Of a DNA stretch of 64,000 nt, positions 18,162-26,446 are shown in pieces. Position numbers and translations under genes: made by a program. Every line of letters starts with the position of its first letter. Within the stretch, counting starts at the first letter, position 1. The notes below the pieces were generated by a model. It searched no databases. It was not told where the DNA came from and saw only the letters and a list, made by a program, of their open reading frames with translations. Origin of the DNA: Cytophagales bacterium (lineage in GTDB: Bacteria > Bacteroidota > Bacteroidia > Cytophagales > Microscillaceae); the NCBI GenBank assembly GCA_013298075.1, contig JAAFJG010000003.1, positions 62,001 through 126,000 of the forward strand, read 5' to 3'.

Positions 18162-18986
18162 TTATTTTGTATCTTGATTGATAAGAAAAGGAGCTTTTCC
18201 GTCTGTAATAATCACTTTTGTATTCGGAGAAGTTGATAATTTTTCGAATACTCCCAAACTTTTATACTTGATAAGCAATTCAGTTAAGCCTTCAGAAATA
18301 ATTTTTTGGGCATCACGAATCCCTTCTGCTTCTATTTTTTGGCGGTCTGCTTCTTGCCTTTGTTTATCCAATACAAATTTCATCGTTTGTGCTTGTTGTT
18401 CTGCTTCTAATTTTTCCTCGATGGCTTTCGAAAGATTGGCAGGAAGTTGAATACTTTTCAACAATACAGCCTCGACCACAAAACCTCTATCTCCTAAAAT
18501 CTCGGTCATTTTGACTGCAATCGCTTTCTCTATATTTGTTCTTTCAGAAGTGTGTAAATCTTTGGCAAAAAAATGAGAAGTAATATCAGCGGCAGCAGAA
18601 CGCAAAACGCTTAAAATAATGCCTTCTCCAAATCTTAAACCTACTTGTTCAATGACTTGAATAGCATTCTCAGGTTTGATACGAAAAAGAATAGCCAACT
18701 CACAATCTACATTTAGACCTTCTTTTGAAGGTAGTTTTTCTAAAGTAACAGGCATATTGATAGTACGAATTGGTACTTTTAACATTCGAGTTGTAAAAAT
18801 ATTGATGCCATAAAGCCCCGGTTTTAGTGTACCAATTTTTAGTTTCCCAAACCTTTGTTTTACACCAACTTCGCCCGGTCTAATTATCGCACAACTATTA
18901 AAACTAAGGACTAAAATAAGTCCTAAAAACGCAAAAAACATACGAGAATAATACATACTAATCTTTTTAAAAAATGATTTTTTCAT
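18162..18986 (-). CDS. Prohibitin/SPFH (Band 7) family lipoprotein
   Basis: The protein has 274 residues. An N-terminal signal ends in a lipobox-like FNSC with Cys32, so it is probably a lipoprotein. The SPFH domain spans about 35-210 (RPGEVGVKQRFGKLKIGTLKPGLYGI, then the LKSIQLPANLSKAIEEKLEAEQQAQ helix). A coiled coil rich in Gln, Glu and Lys and a short tail follow. Prohibitin-like proteins form membrane rings that scaffold proteases or lipid domains. No NfeD or FtsH partner gene is adjacent, so the partner is unknown. The start is an ATG at 18984-18986. Confidence 0.85.
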   Translation of the reverse strand: MKKSFFKKISMYYSRMFFAFLGLILVLSFNSCAIIRPGEVGVKQRFGKLKIGTLKPGLYGINIFTTRMLKVPIRTINMPVTLEKLPSKEGLNVDCELAILFRIKPENAIQVIEQVGLRFGEGIILSVLRSAAADITSHFFAKDLHTSERTNIEKAIAVKMTEILGDRGFVVEAVLLKSIQLPANLSKAIEEKLEAEQQAQTMKFVLDKQRQEADRQKIEAEGIRDAQKIISEGLTELLIKYKSLGVFEKLSTSPNTKVIITDGKAPFLINQDTK

Positions 18987-19202
18987 ACAATTTGAATAGG
19001 TTTTTGATAACGGTAAAAAATAATTAAAAGTAAGTTAGATAAAATTTGTTATCATTCATTTCGCATAAAAATAACAAATATTTGATACTATTAAAACATC
19101 TTTTTTTTGCAAATAGTTTAATTTTTTACAAAAAAAGTTTTGAAACAACGCTCTTTTTTTACAATCGTTTGCGTTATTTTTTTATTTTTAGTAAAATTAT
19201 CC

Positions 19203-19210
19203 TACCTTTG
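19203..19210 (+). promoter_or_regulatory. Putative -7 box for the DUF1015 gene
   Basis: TACCTTTG followed by CAC lies 20 bp before the ATG, a typical Bacteroidota layout with a short 5' leader. A correctly spaced -33 TTG is not evident. Confidence 0.5.
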
Positions 19211-19230
19211 CACAAAAATAGAAAATTCTA

Positions 19231-20493
19231 ATGGCTGAAATACAATCTTTACGTGCTTGGCAATATAACGATTTTTTAAAAGAAAATCTACAAAATATGA
19301 CTGCTTCGATGTCTGAAACGGTTGCACAACAAAAAAAGGCAATGTTTTATCAACAACCTTTTCATTATTTTCATATTTCTTCTCCTATCGATACTCCTCC
19401 TTATCACAATGCAAAACGTAGAGTAGAAAATTGGAAACTCGATAAAGTAATCGAAAAAGATGCCTTAGATGGAATTTATGTGTATTATCAATATTTTCAT
19501 CTCAAAGAAAATCCTGAAAAAATGTATTGTAGAAAAGGTTTTATTGCTCATATCAAAGCCACAGATTTTTCCGAAAAAATTGTTTTACCTCACGAATTAA
19601 CCATCAAAAGAGCCGTAGAACACCGAATTGCCTTGTTAGAAAATACAGAAATGCACACCATTCCAACACACGCTTTTTATACTGATGAGGCACAAAATTT
19701 GGAAAAATATATGGAAGAATGTATCTCTCACCCAATTTCTGATGTGATTGATGCCAATAATACAAGGCACGTAGTCGGCGTGATTCACGATAGAAAAGTG
19801 ATTGATTTGTTTGTCAAAAATTTAGCAGAAAAACAAGTTTGGATTGCAGATGGGCATCATCGATACGAAAGTAGTTATAAATATGCCAAAATGCAAAAAG
19901 AACAAAATCCAAATCATACAGGAAAAGAATTATATAATTTTCATTTGATGTGGTTTACCAATACAGTTTCGAGTAATTTGGGCGTTTTTCCTACGCATCG
20001 AATTTTACATTCTTTGAAAAATTTTGATGAAAAAGACTTTTTTGATACGATTAGCGAATATTTTAATATCACAGAAACCACGCACACGCACAACAAAGGT
20101 TTAGCACCTACCGAAAATTTGGGTACTTTTTTATTGGTTTTTCTCGAAAAATCGTATTTGGCTACACTCAAAAATGATGCAATACAAAAATTTGCAATAG
20201 ATTTACCTGATGAAGTCAAAAAATTAGATTTAAGTGTTTTGCATTATTTTATGTTAGAAAAAGGATTGGGTTTGCGTGAACAAATGCAATTTGAATACCT
20301 CGATTTTACGCATCAAATTTCTGAATGTTATAAACAAGTGGAGTCAAAAAAAGCACAATTTGCAGTCATTACTCGAAAAGTAACTTTGAAAGAAATCGAA
20401 AGTGTCATTCAAAATGGTTATATTATGCCCGCCAAAACGACTTATTTTTTTCCAAAAGTATTGGGCGGATTGGTTTTTTCATCGGCAAAATAA
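19231..20493 (+). CDS. DUF1015 family protein
   Basis: The protein has 420 residues, normal for the family. The signature IADGHHRYESSYKYA lies near residue 207, and the C-terminus ends in MPAKTTYFFPKVLGGLV, both hallmarks of DUF1015. The family often neighbours serine-pathway genes, but none is present here and the biochemical role is not established. The next gene starts about 75 bp downstream on the same strand and may be co-transcribed. Confidence 0.88.
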   Translation: MAEIQSLRAWQYNDFLKENLQNMTASMSETVAQQKKAMFYQQPFHYFHISSPIDTPPYHNAKRRVENWKLDKVIEKDALDGIYVYYQYFHLKENPEKMYCRKGFIAHIKATDFSEKIVLPHELTIKRAVEHRIALLENTEMHTIPTHAFYTDEAQNLEKYMEECISHPISDVIDANNTRHVVGVIHDRKVIDLFVKNLAEKQVWIADGHHRYESSYKYAKMQKEQNPNHTGKELYNFHLMWFTNTVSSNLGVFPTHRILHSLKNFDEKDFFDTISEYFNITETTHTHNKGLAPTENLGTFLLVFLEKSYLATLKNDAIQKFAIDLPDEVKKLDLSVLHYFMLEKGLGLREQMQFEYLDFTHQISECYKQVESKKAQFAVITRKVTLKEIESVIQNGYIMPAKTTYFFPKVLGGLVFSSAK

Positions 20494-20568
20494 TTTTTTT
20501 ATTTGTATTTTTTTATCATTATTTTAACCTTATTTTTTCAAAAAATTTATCATATTCATAACAATAAA

Positions 20569-21942
20569 ATGCTTCCTCAAAATTTTATCGAGTCTTCAGA
20601 TTTTGGTTTGCCTAAAAAACAACATCAATCATTTTTAAAATCTTTGGACACTTCACCACCCATTTCGATTCGTTTAAATCCATTCAAACCGATTACAGAT
20701 TTTGAAAATTTGGAAAGTGTCGCTTGGGAAACGCAAGGAAAATATTTACCCAAAAGAATTAGTTTTACGACTGATGCAAATTTTTGGTCAGGTGCGTATT
20801 ATGTGCAGGAAGCGAGTTCTATGTTTTTGGGGGAAGTTTTGACGCAAGTTTTACCGATTGATAAAGATTTAAAAATTTTGGATATGTGTGCAGCACCGGG
20901 CGGAAAAAGTACGCATATTTTAAGCCTTTTATCAGAAAATTCTTTTTTGATGAGCAATGAAATCAATCGACAAAGATGCCAAATATTGACCGAAAATCTT
21001 GCTCGATTGGGCAAAGCAAATTATGTTGTTACCAATCAAAGTTCAGAAAATATAGGAAAATGGACGAGTCTTTTTGATGCGATTGTGATCGATGCACCTT
21101 GTTCTGGCGAAGGAATGTTTCGAAAAGATTTGAATAGCAGAGAAGAATGGAGTGCAGAAAATGTGTTGATGTGTGCCGAAAGACAGCAAGATATTTTAAA
21201 TAATATTATTCCTTCTTTGAAAGAAAACGGTTTTTTGATATATAGCACTTGTACTTTTAATACATTAGAAAACGAAAAAAATCTCCAAACCTTATTAAAT
21301 GAAGGTTTTGAAAGTATTCGATTGGTAATTGATAGTGATTGGAATATTACGGAAACAGAAACAAAAATTGATGGAAAAATTTTGTATGGTTATAGATTTT
21401 ATCCACATTTATTGGCAGGCGAAGGTTTTTTTATTAGTTGTTTACAAAAAACGTACAAAGAAAATTCGCAAAGAAAACCAAATCTCAAAAATCCAAATTT
21501 ATTGCCTATTCCACTCAAAAAACAAGATTTTTTAGATATTTGGTTAGAAGATAAAGATAAATCTAAATTTAAGTTATATATTACCCAAAAAAATGATATT
21601 TTTGCCTTACCAATTCAACAAGCAGAAAATATGCACTTGTGGGGCGAAACTTTGGGTGCGTGGCAGGCGGGTATTCGCATCGGCACACGCAAACACGAAG
21701 ATATTGAGCCAGCACCTGAGTTTGCTTTTTCATTAGATTTGAATAAAAATATTCCAAAAATAGCATTAGACTTAGAAAATGCGCTTAATTTTTTACGAAA
21801 AGTTGATATTTCTACGCCTATTCCTGACAAAAAAGGTTGGTATTTAGCCACTTTTAATGGTTTTGGATTGGGCTGGCTCAAAGCATTGCCTAATCGTTGG
21901 AATAATTATTATCCTGCACAATGGAAAATAAAGCATTTGTAG
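20569..21942 (+). CDS. RsmF-like 16S rRNA m5C methyltransferase (NOL1/NOP2/Sun family)
   Basis: From the ATG at 20569 the protein has 457 residues. An upstream TTG at 20503 would add a hydrophobic, unconserved stretch. SAM-binding CAAPGGKS is at 107-114. The two catalytic cysteines lie in DAPCSGEGMFRK (Cys178) and STCTF (Cys228). The C-terminal part (about 300-457) has the PUA/RsmF-C-type region seen in RsmF. The predicted reaction is C5 methylation of a cytosine in the small-subunit rRNA. Which base is modified cannot be told from sequence alone. Confidence 0.88.
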   Translation: MLPQNFIESSDFGLPKKQHQSFLKSLDTSPPISIRLNPFKPITDFENLESVAWETQGKYLPKRISFTTDANFWSGAYYVQEASSMFLGEVLTQVLPIDKDLKILDMCAAPGGKSTHILSLLSENSFLMSNEINRQRCQILTENLARLGKANYVVTNQSSENIGKWTSLFDAIVIDAPCSGEGMFRKDLNSREEWSAENVLMCAERQQDILNNIIPSLKENGFLIYSTCTFNTLENEKNLQTLLNEGFESIRLVIDSDWNITETETKIDGKILYGYRFYPHLLAGEGFFISCLQKTYKENSQRKPNLKNPNLLPIPLKKQDFLDIWLEDKDKSKFKLYITQKNDIFALPIQQAENMHLWGETLGAWQAGIRIGTRKHEDIEPAPEFAFSLDLNKNIPKIALDLENALNFLRKVDISTPIPDKKGWYLATFNGFGLGWLKALPNRWNNYYPAQWKIKHL

Positions 21943-21969
21943 GGTTTGGATAAGAAAATATAAAATTCA

Positions 21970-22030
21970 ATAAAATATTCACAAAAAAACAAAAAATAAA
22001 CAAACTTTTTTTAGATAAATAACGTTATAA
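21970..22030 (+). repeat. 61-bp direct repeat, copy 1
   Basis: Identical over 61 bp to 23134-23194. It ends in AATAACGTTATAA, which contains the palindrome TAACGTTA. A diverged end (ATAACGCTATAAAA) occurs near 26220. The copies flank the dinD unit. Confidence 0.8.
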
Positions 22031-22051
22031 AGTTGTGAGTTTTTTAAACAA

Positions 22052-22112
22052 TGGAGTCGAAAAACTTCAGTTATTGTAAGTTAAAGTAATGTTTTACTTA
22101 GTACTTAAACTA
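22052..22112 (+). promoter_or_regulatory. Shared leader, copy upstream of dinD
   Basis: About 60 bp, including TTCAGTTATTGTAAGTT and the hairpin AAGTAA-TGTT-TTACTT, recurs with about 80% identity at 23788-23846, ahead of the methyltransferase. Placement before both units suggests a common promoter or operator. No standard TAnnTTTG box is visible. Confidence 0.45.
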
Positions 22113-22161
22113 TTTTTTTGAAAAATACTTACGCAAGAATATTTATAAAAAATAAGAAACT

Positions 22162-23016
22162 ATGAAAAAAGAACAAATTGAATCATTATTTGAAAAATTT
22201 GAGTCAGCCAGCCAACTTATTGAAGATGTGGAGTGTTGGAGTGCTAGAGAATTGCAAACTATTTTGGGTTATACCAAGTGGCAAAATTTTGAGTATATTC
22301 TCAATAAAGCCAAAGAAGCCTGTAAAAATGCCGAAATTAGCGTTTCTAACCATTTTACTGAAATCAGTAAAATGGTCGAGTTGGGTAGTAGCTCAAAAAG
22401 AGAAATTGCAGATTTTGCCCTTACTCGTTATGCGTGTTATTTAGTTGCCCAAAACGGAGATTCGAGCAAAACCGAAATTGCCTTTGCCCAAACCTATTTT
22501 GCGGTACAAACTCGCAAACAAGAAATTATCGAACAACGCTTATTAGACAAAGAAAGGGTTTCGGCACGAGAGAAATTAAGTAAATCTGAAAAGAAACTAT
22601 CAGGAATTATTTATGAAAGAGGTGTAGATGAAAAAGGATTTGCCTTGATTCGTTCCAAAGGTGACTCGGCACTTTTTGGTGGGTTTAACACTTCGGAAAT
22701 GAAACACAAATTACAAGTGTCTGACAGCAAGCCTTTAGCTGATTTTTTGCCTACCCTTACTATCAAAGCAAAAGATTTTGCAACCGAACTCACCAGCCAC
22801 AATGTAGTCGAAAAAGACCTCAAAGGAGAGAAAAACATAGCCGAAGAACACATCGATAACAACAAAGCCGTCAGAAAAATATTGTTGGAACGAGGTGTAA
22901 AACCCGAAAATTTGCCTTCTTCTGAGGATATAAACAAAGTGAAAAGGCGTTTGAAAAATGAAGGTAAAAATATAGAAAAAAATGTTAAAAAAATTTCATC
23001 TTCTAAAAATCTATGA
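22162..23016 (+). CDS. dinD: DNA damage-inducible protein D (DinD)
   Basis: The protein has 284 residues, as usual for DinD. The N-terminal region (about 20-110) is Bro-N-like, with WSARELQTILGYTKWQNFEYIL. The family-typical GSSSKREIADFALTRYACYLVAQNGD follows, then YFAVQTRKQE, and ERGVDEKGFALIRSKGD..LFGG in the second half. Escherichia coli DinD is LexA-controlled and inhibits RecA filament activity. Here its stop codon overlaps the ATG of a deleted DUF262-HNH gene. The leader at 22052-22110 resembles that of the methyltransferase gene at 23881. Confidence 0.88.
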   Translation: MKKEQIESLFEKFESASQLIEDVECWSARELQTILGYTKWQNFEYILNKAKEACKNAEISVSNHFTEISKMVELGSSSKREIADFALTRYACYLVAQNGDSSKTEIAFAQTYFAVQTRKQEIIEQRLLDKERVSAREKLSKSEKKLSGIIYERGVDEKGFALIRSKGDSALFGGFNTSEMKHKLQVSDSKPLADFLPTLTIKAKDFATELTSHNVVEKDLKGEKNIAEEHIDNNKAVRKILLERGVKPENLPSSEDINKVKRRLKNEGKNIEKNVKKISSSKNL

Positions 23017-23115
23017 AAATAGAACTCAAAGAAATTACGGCTAAAAATTTTCTTAATTGGTTTAAGTATTAGGTGAAGCATTATTGAAACTAGTTTTTTA
23101 TACTTAAGTCGTCTT
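23013..23115 (+). pseudogene. Deletion scar of a DUF262-HNH nuclease gene
   Basis: Overlapping the dinD stop, ATG at 23013 begins MKIELKEIT, the same nine residues as the intact nuclease at 24939. Twenty-six of its first 28 bases match. The frame then reads AKNFLNWFKY and stops at 23070-23072. From 23061 the DNA matches the intact gene's terminator (26040-26080) at about 33 of 41 positions. An ancestral copy has therefore lost nearly all its body but kept both ends. Confidence 0.7.
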
Positions 23116-23133
23116 GAAAAAAATATAAGTTCG

Positions 23134-23194
23134 ATAAAATATTCACAAAAAAACAAAAAATAAACAAACTTTTTTTAGATAAATAACGTTATAA
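23134..23194 (+). repeat. 61-bp direct repeat, copy 2
   Basis: A perfect copy of 21970-22030, lying just after the dinD unit and before the mobile elements. Spacing between the copies is 1164 bp, so recombination between them would remove exactly the dinD unit. Confidence 0.8.
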
Positions 23195-23198
23195 TTGT

Positions 23199-23315
23199 AA
23201 TATGGCTGACTAATCATAGAGGCTTATAAGATCTAAATATTTAAAAGTATTGAAAAATACCTTAATCATCTTTAAATAGCCTCTTTATGTTAAATCCAAA
23301 ATGTCCCCCATATTG
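23199..23315. mobile_element. Short MITE-like element A
   Basis: About 117 bp with imperfect terminal inverted repeats, AATATGGCTGAC at the left and GTCCCCCATATTG at the right. Its right three-quarters, read in reverse, match the left part of element B at 50963-51177 over about 75 bp. Its left end recurs inverted at 23727-23766. It has no coding capacity and would need a transposase in trans. Confidence 0.65.
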
Positions 23316-23471
23316 AACCATTTTTGGAACTGAAACTTTTTTTGTGCTTTTTTAAGTTTAATTTTGTATTTTTCTTTTAATCGAACTATTTTTGGAATTG
23401 AAATGAGAAAAATCGTACAAAGATATATTTTTCTTTACGTCTTTTAATCGAACCATTTTTGGAATTGAAAT
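23306..23471 (+). CRISPR. Relic CRISPR array: three repeats, two full spacers
   Basis: Full 31-nt repeats lie at 23374-23404 and 23441-23471 (CTTTTAATCGAACYATTTTT then GGAATTGAAAT), differing at one base. A third at 23306-23336 keeps only its last 22 nt, with two changes. Periods are 68 and 67 nt and spacers 37 and 36 nt. The 3' end ATTGAAAT and these lengths are typical of CRISPR repeats. Element A ends exactly at the G where repeat 1 becomes recognisable, and element C begins 34 nt after repeat 3. Insertions therefore seem to have cut the array on both sides. No cas gene is in the window. Confidence 0.75.
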
Positions 23472-23505
23472 ATTATTTTAGATGTAATTTGTGGCATTGA
23501 TATAG

Positions 23506-23728
23506 CCGACCTTCCGCACCCTATTTTTAAAAATGAGTATTATCGTTAAAATTCGAGAATTTATTGGTAAAATCATCTAATAATTTTTATTTTAACAATA
23601 ATCTGAATAAAAATTAATAAATCGGGTAAATTTTCAGATAAATTAAATATATTTTATGCGTAAAATTTTAAATATTTATACATTTTTGAGTAAATACTCT
23701 AAACTGAAAAAAGGGTGCTGAAAGTAGG
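23506..23728. mobile_element. Short MITE-like element C
   Basis: 223 bp with 17-bp terminal inverted repeats (23506-23522 with 23712-23728, 14 of 17 matching, core GCACCCT). Its first 127 bp after the left end recur inverted at 26447-26574. A similar end (CTTTCAGCACCCC) lies alone near 49967. It is non-coding. Confidence 0.65.
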
Positions 23729-23766
23729 TTATAAGCCTCCATGATTAGGTCACCCATTTGTAATTA
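23727..23766. repeat. Isolated end of an element A-like MITE
   Basis: In reverse this reads TGGGTGACCTAATCATGGAG then GCTTATAA, matching the left end of element A. With 23199-23231 it forms an outer inverted repeat around the CRISPR relic and element C, suggesting nested insertion. Confidence 0.5.
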
Positions 23767-23787
23767 AACTAGTATTTTTTCGAATAT

Positions 23788-23846
23788 CAAAGTCAGAAAA
23801 TTTCAGTTATTATAAGTTTAAGTAATATTTTACTTAATACTCAACA
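23788..23846 (+). promoter_or_regulatory. Shared leader, copy upstream of the methyltransferase
   Basis: Matches 22052-22112 (upstream of dinD) at about 80%, with the same AAGTAA/TTACTT hairpin. This is evidence that the two units once shared their 5' region. Confidence 0.45.
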
Positions 23847-23880
23847 TTTTATTTTTTTATACTTAAACCAATTGGGGCAA

Positions 23881-24942
23881 ATGGAAGCAAAATCAAAAAA
23901 CACGAATTTACATAGTGCCAAAACAGGCAAAAAAGACGAATTTTATACCCAACTTACCGATATTGAAAGAGAGTTAAAACATTACAGACATCACTTTAAG
24001 GATAAAGTAGTGTACTGTAATTGTGATGACCCACGTATCAGTAACTTTTTTCATTTTTTTTCTTATAATTTTGAATTTTTGGGGCTAAAAAAACTCATTA
24101 CTACTTGCTACAAAAACCAAAATGCCGACTTATTTAGCGAAAATAAGTCTGAACAAGCTATTTGTATAGAATACAAGAGAGATGCAGAAGGAAAACTTAT
24201 GCCTTATCCAGAGTATATGAAAAGTATTTCTCAAGAAGCTTTATACAAAGGAGATAAAGATAATCCTAATATCCCTAATCCTGAAGATATTGGGATTAAA
24301 AAATTAGAAAAAGATGGCGATTTTCGTAGTCAAGAAAGCATAGAACTTTTGAAACAAGCCGATATTGTGGTTACAAACCCGCCTTTTTCCCTTTTTCGAG
24401 AATACGTAACTCAACTCATTGAATACGATAAAAAGTTTTTGATTGTAGGACATCAAAATGCAATCACTTACAAAGAAGTTTTTAAATTCATCAAAGAAAA
24501 TAAAATATGGTTAGGTGTTGATAACGGTGGTACAAAATGGTTTAGAGTACAAGACCATTATGATATTGCCACAGAAACAAGAAAAAAAGTAGAAAACGGA
24601 CAGCAATATTTTAGTATGGGAAGTGTTGTTTGGTTTACAAATTTGCTACATAAAAAACGCCATGAAGATTTAATTCTTTACAAGACGTACAACCTTGAAG
24701 AATATCCAACCTATGACAATTATGATGCAATAAATGTGGATAAAGTTACTGATATTCCAATGGATTATGCAGGTTTTATGGGAGTTCCTATTACTTTTTT
24801 GGATAAATTCAATCCTGAACAATTTGAAATTATTGGTATGGATAGACCTTTAATAAAAAAAATGACAGGAAAAGTTAGCCGTTTTCGTATTAATGGAAAA
24901 GAATTATATGCTCGAATAATCATCAAAAACAAAAAATTATGA
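23881..24942 (+). CDS. EcoRI-type adenine-specific DNA methyltransferase
   Basis: From the ATG at 23881 the product has 353 residues. A TTG nine bases upstream is also in frame. N-terminal KKDEFYTQLTDIERELKHY, then DDPRISNFFHFF near 49-60 and the catalytic NPPF (Asn166-Phe169, in VVTNPPFSLFREYV), match the EcoRI methylase family, which makes N6-methyladenine. Its stop overlaps the start of the DUF262-HNH gene (ATGA), implying translational coupling. No classic EcoRI-like restriction gene is present. The likely role is self-DNA marking in a restriction-like module. Specificity cannot be predicted. Confidence 0.82.
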   Translation: MEAKSKNTNLHSAKTGKKDEFYTQLTDIERELKHYRHHFKDKVVYCNCDDPRISNFFHFFSYNFEFLGLKKLITTCYKNQNADLFSENKSEQAICIEYKRDAEGKLMPYPEYMKSISQEALYKGDKDNPNIPNPEDIGIKKLEKDGDFRSQESIELLKQADIVVTNPPFSLFREYVTQLIEYDKKFLIVGHQNAITYKEVFKFIKENKIWLGVDNGGTKWFRVQDHYDIATETRKKVENGQQYFSMGSVVWFTNLLHKKRHEDLILYKTYNLEEYPTYDNYDAINVDKVTDIPMDYAGFMGVPITFLDKFNPEQFEIIGMDRPLIKKMTGKVSRFRINGKELYARIIIKNKKL

Positions 24943-26021
24943 AAATAGAACTCAAAGAAATCACAGTTAGAGAACTTGCCAAAGGCTATCAAGATAATGA
25001 AGAGAATGGTGTTGTAGGCTTTGGTGGCAAGTTAGACATTCGCCCGCCCTACCAACGTGAATTTATCTACAAAGACAAACAACGTGAAGCAGTAATTGAT
25101 ACACTTACCAAAAAATTCCCATTGAATGTTATGTATTGGGCAGTTCGTGAAGATGGTAATTATGAAGTGATAGATGGACAACAACGCACTATTTCCTTAT
25201 GTCAATATGTAAACGGAGAGTTTGCTTACTTCTTTAAGTATTTTCATAACCTACAAAAAGACGAAAAAGAAGAAGTTTTAAACTATAAACTAATGGTGTA
25301 TTTGTGCAGCGGCACAGATAGTGAAAAATTAAAATGGTTTCAGACGATAAACATAACAGGCGAAAAATTGACAGAACAAGAATTACGCAATGCGGTTTAT
25401 TCTGGTTCGTGGGTGTCAGATGCCAAACGATATTTTAGTAAGAATGGCTGTGCTGGTTACAACATAGGTAAAGATTACTTAAACGGTTCAGCCATTCGTC
25501 AAGATTATTTGGAAACGACTCTTGAGTGGCTTTCGAAAGGAAATATAGAGGTTTATATGTCAAATCACCAACAAGACCCCAACGCCAACGAAATTTGGTT
25601 GTATTTTCAAAGTGTGATTAATTGGGTAAAAGTTACGTTTCCAAAATACCACAAAGAGATGAAAGGTATTGCTTGGGGTTTTCTTTATAACGAGTTCAAG
25701 AATGCAAAACTTGACCACAAAAAATTAGAAATTGAAGTAGCCAAACTAATGCAAGACGAAGACGTAACGAGTAAAAAAGGAATTTACGAATACGTTTTGA
25801 CAGGTAAAGACAAGCACTTGAATATCAGGGCATTTTCGGACAATCAAAAACGAGAAGCATACGAAAAACAAAATGGAATGTGTGTAGTTTGTAAAAAACA
25901 GTTTGAGATTAATGAAATGGAAGCCGATCATATAACACCTTGGCACAGTGGTGGCAAAACAAGTGCGGAAAATTGCCAAATGTTATGCAGAGAAGACAAT
26001 AGACGAAAATCGGGGAAATAG
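24939..26021 (+). CDS. DUF262 (GmrSD/ParB-like) protein with C-terminal HNH nuclease
   Basis: The protein has 360 residues. The DUF262 domain (about 5-230) carries RPPYQRE (35-41) and IDGQQRT (78-84), the motif pair of GmrS/ParB-like nucleotide-using domains. The C-terminal HNH finger (about 313-357) has CVVC (Cys315/Cys318), ADHITPWH with His331, Asn345, Cys350 and Asn354. This layout is found in DUF262-HNH nucleases related to type IV GmrSD enzymes. Its ATG overlaps the methyltransferase stop. Inference: it is the DNA-cutting half of a two-gene defence module. Whether it cuts unmodified or modified DNA is open. Confidence 0.85.
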   Translation: MKIELKEITVRELAKGYQDNEENGVVGFGGKLDIRPPYQREFIYKDKQREAVIDTLTKKFPLNVMYWAVREDGNYEVIDGQQRTISLCQYVNGEFAYFFKYFHNLQKDEKEEVLNYKLMVYLCSGTDSEKLKWFQTINITGEKLTEQELRNAVYSGSWVSDAKRYFSKNGCAGYNIGKDYLNGSAIRQDYLETTLEWLSKGNIEVYMSNHQQDPNANEIWLYFQSVINWVKVTFPKYHKEMKGIAWGFLYNEFKNAKLDHKKLEIEVAKLMQDEDVTSKKGIYEYVLTGKDKHLNIRAFSDNQKREAYEKQNGMCVVCKKQFEINEMEADHITPWHSGGKTSAENCQMLCREDNRRKSGK

Positions 26022-26028
26022 AACACTA

Positions 26029-26077
26029 AAAAAACTGATTTAAGTATCAAGGAAAGAATTACTTAAACCAGTTTTTT
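26029..26077 (+). terminator. Terminator of the methyltransferase-nuclease unit
   Basis: Arms 26029-26046 and 26060-26077 pair at 17 of 18 positions, ending in six T. A diverged copy follows the deletion scar after dinD (23061-23101). Confidence 0.75.
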
Positions 26078-26446
26078 ATCTAAGCCTGATTTGTAGAAAA
26101 TAATCACACTTCTTTGATTTATGCATAATAGTTCTAAATTATTAAAAAAAATCATTAAGACTCACGGAATAAAGCATATTTTACTCTTTTCAACCAAAAA
26201 AGTGGTGTTTTAGTATTACATAACGCTATAAAATCGCAATTTTTCAAGCTAAAATATTCAATTTTATAATTATTTTTTGTATCTATTTTTATATTTATTA
26301 TGAAAAATCATATAAAAAGATGCTAATCACAGAATAAACATAGTTTTAAATATTATTTTTTTCAAAACTAAACTTTATTTTATAAAAATATAATAGTATT
26401 TTATTGTAATTTTTCAGTTCCTACGTTCTCTAAAACGGGAAGTTAC

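Noticed and set aside
19046-19231. 61-codon frame upstream of the DUF1015 gene
   Set aside because: It overlaps the predicted promoter (19203-19210), has skewed Phe/Leu/Lys composition and shows no conserved motif.
22611-23156. 181-codon minus-strand frame across dinD
   Set aside because: It is antisense to the recognised dinD frame and Phe/Ser-rich, so a shadow.
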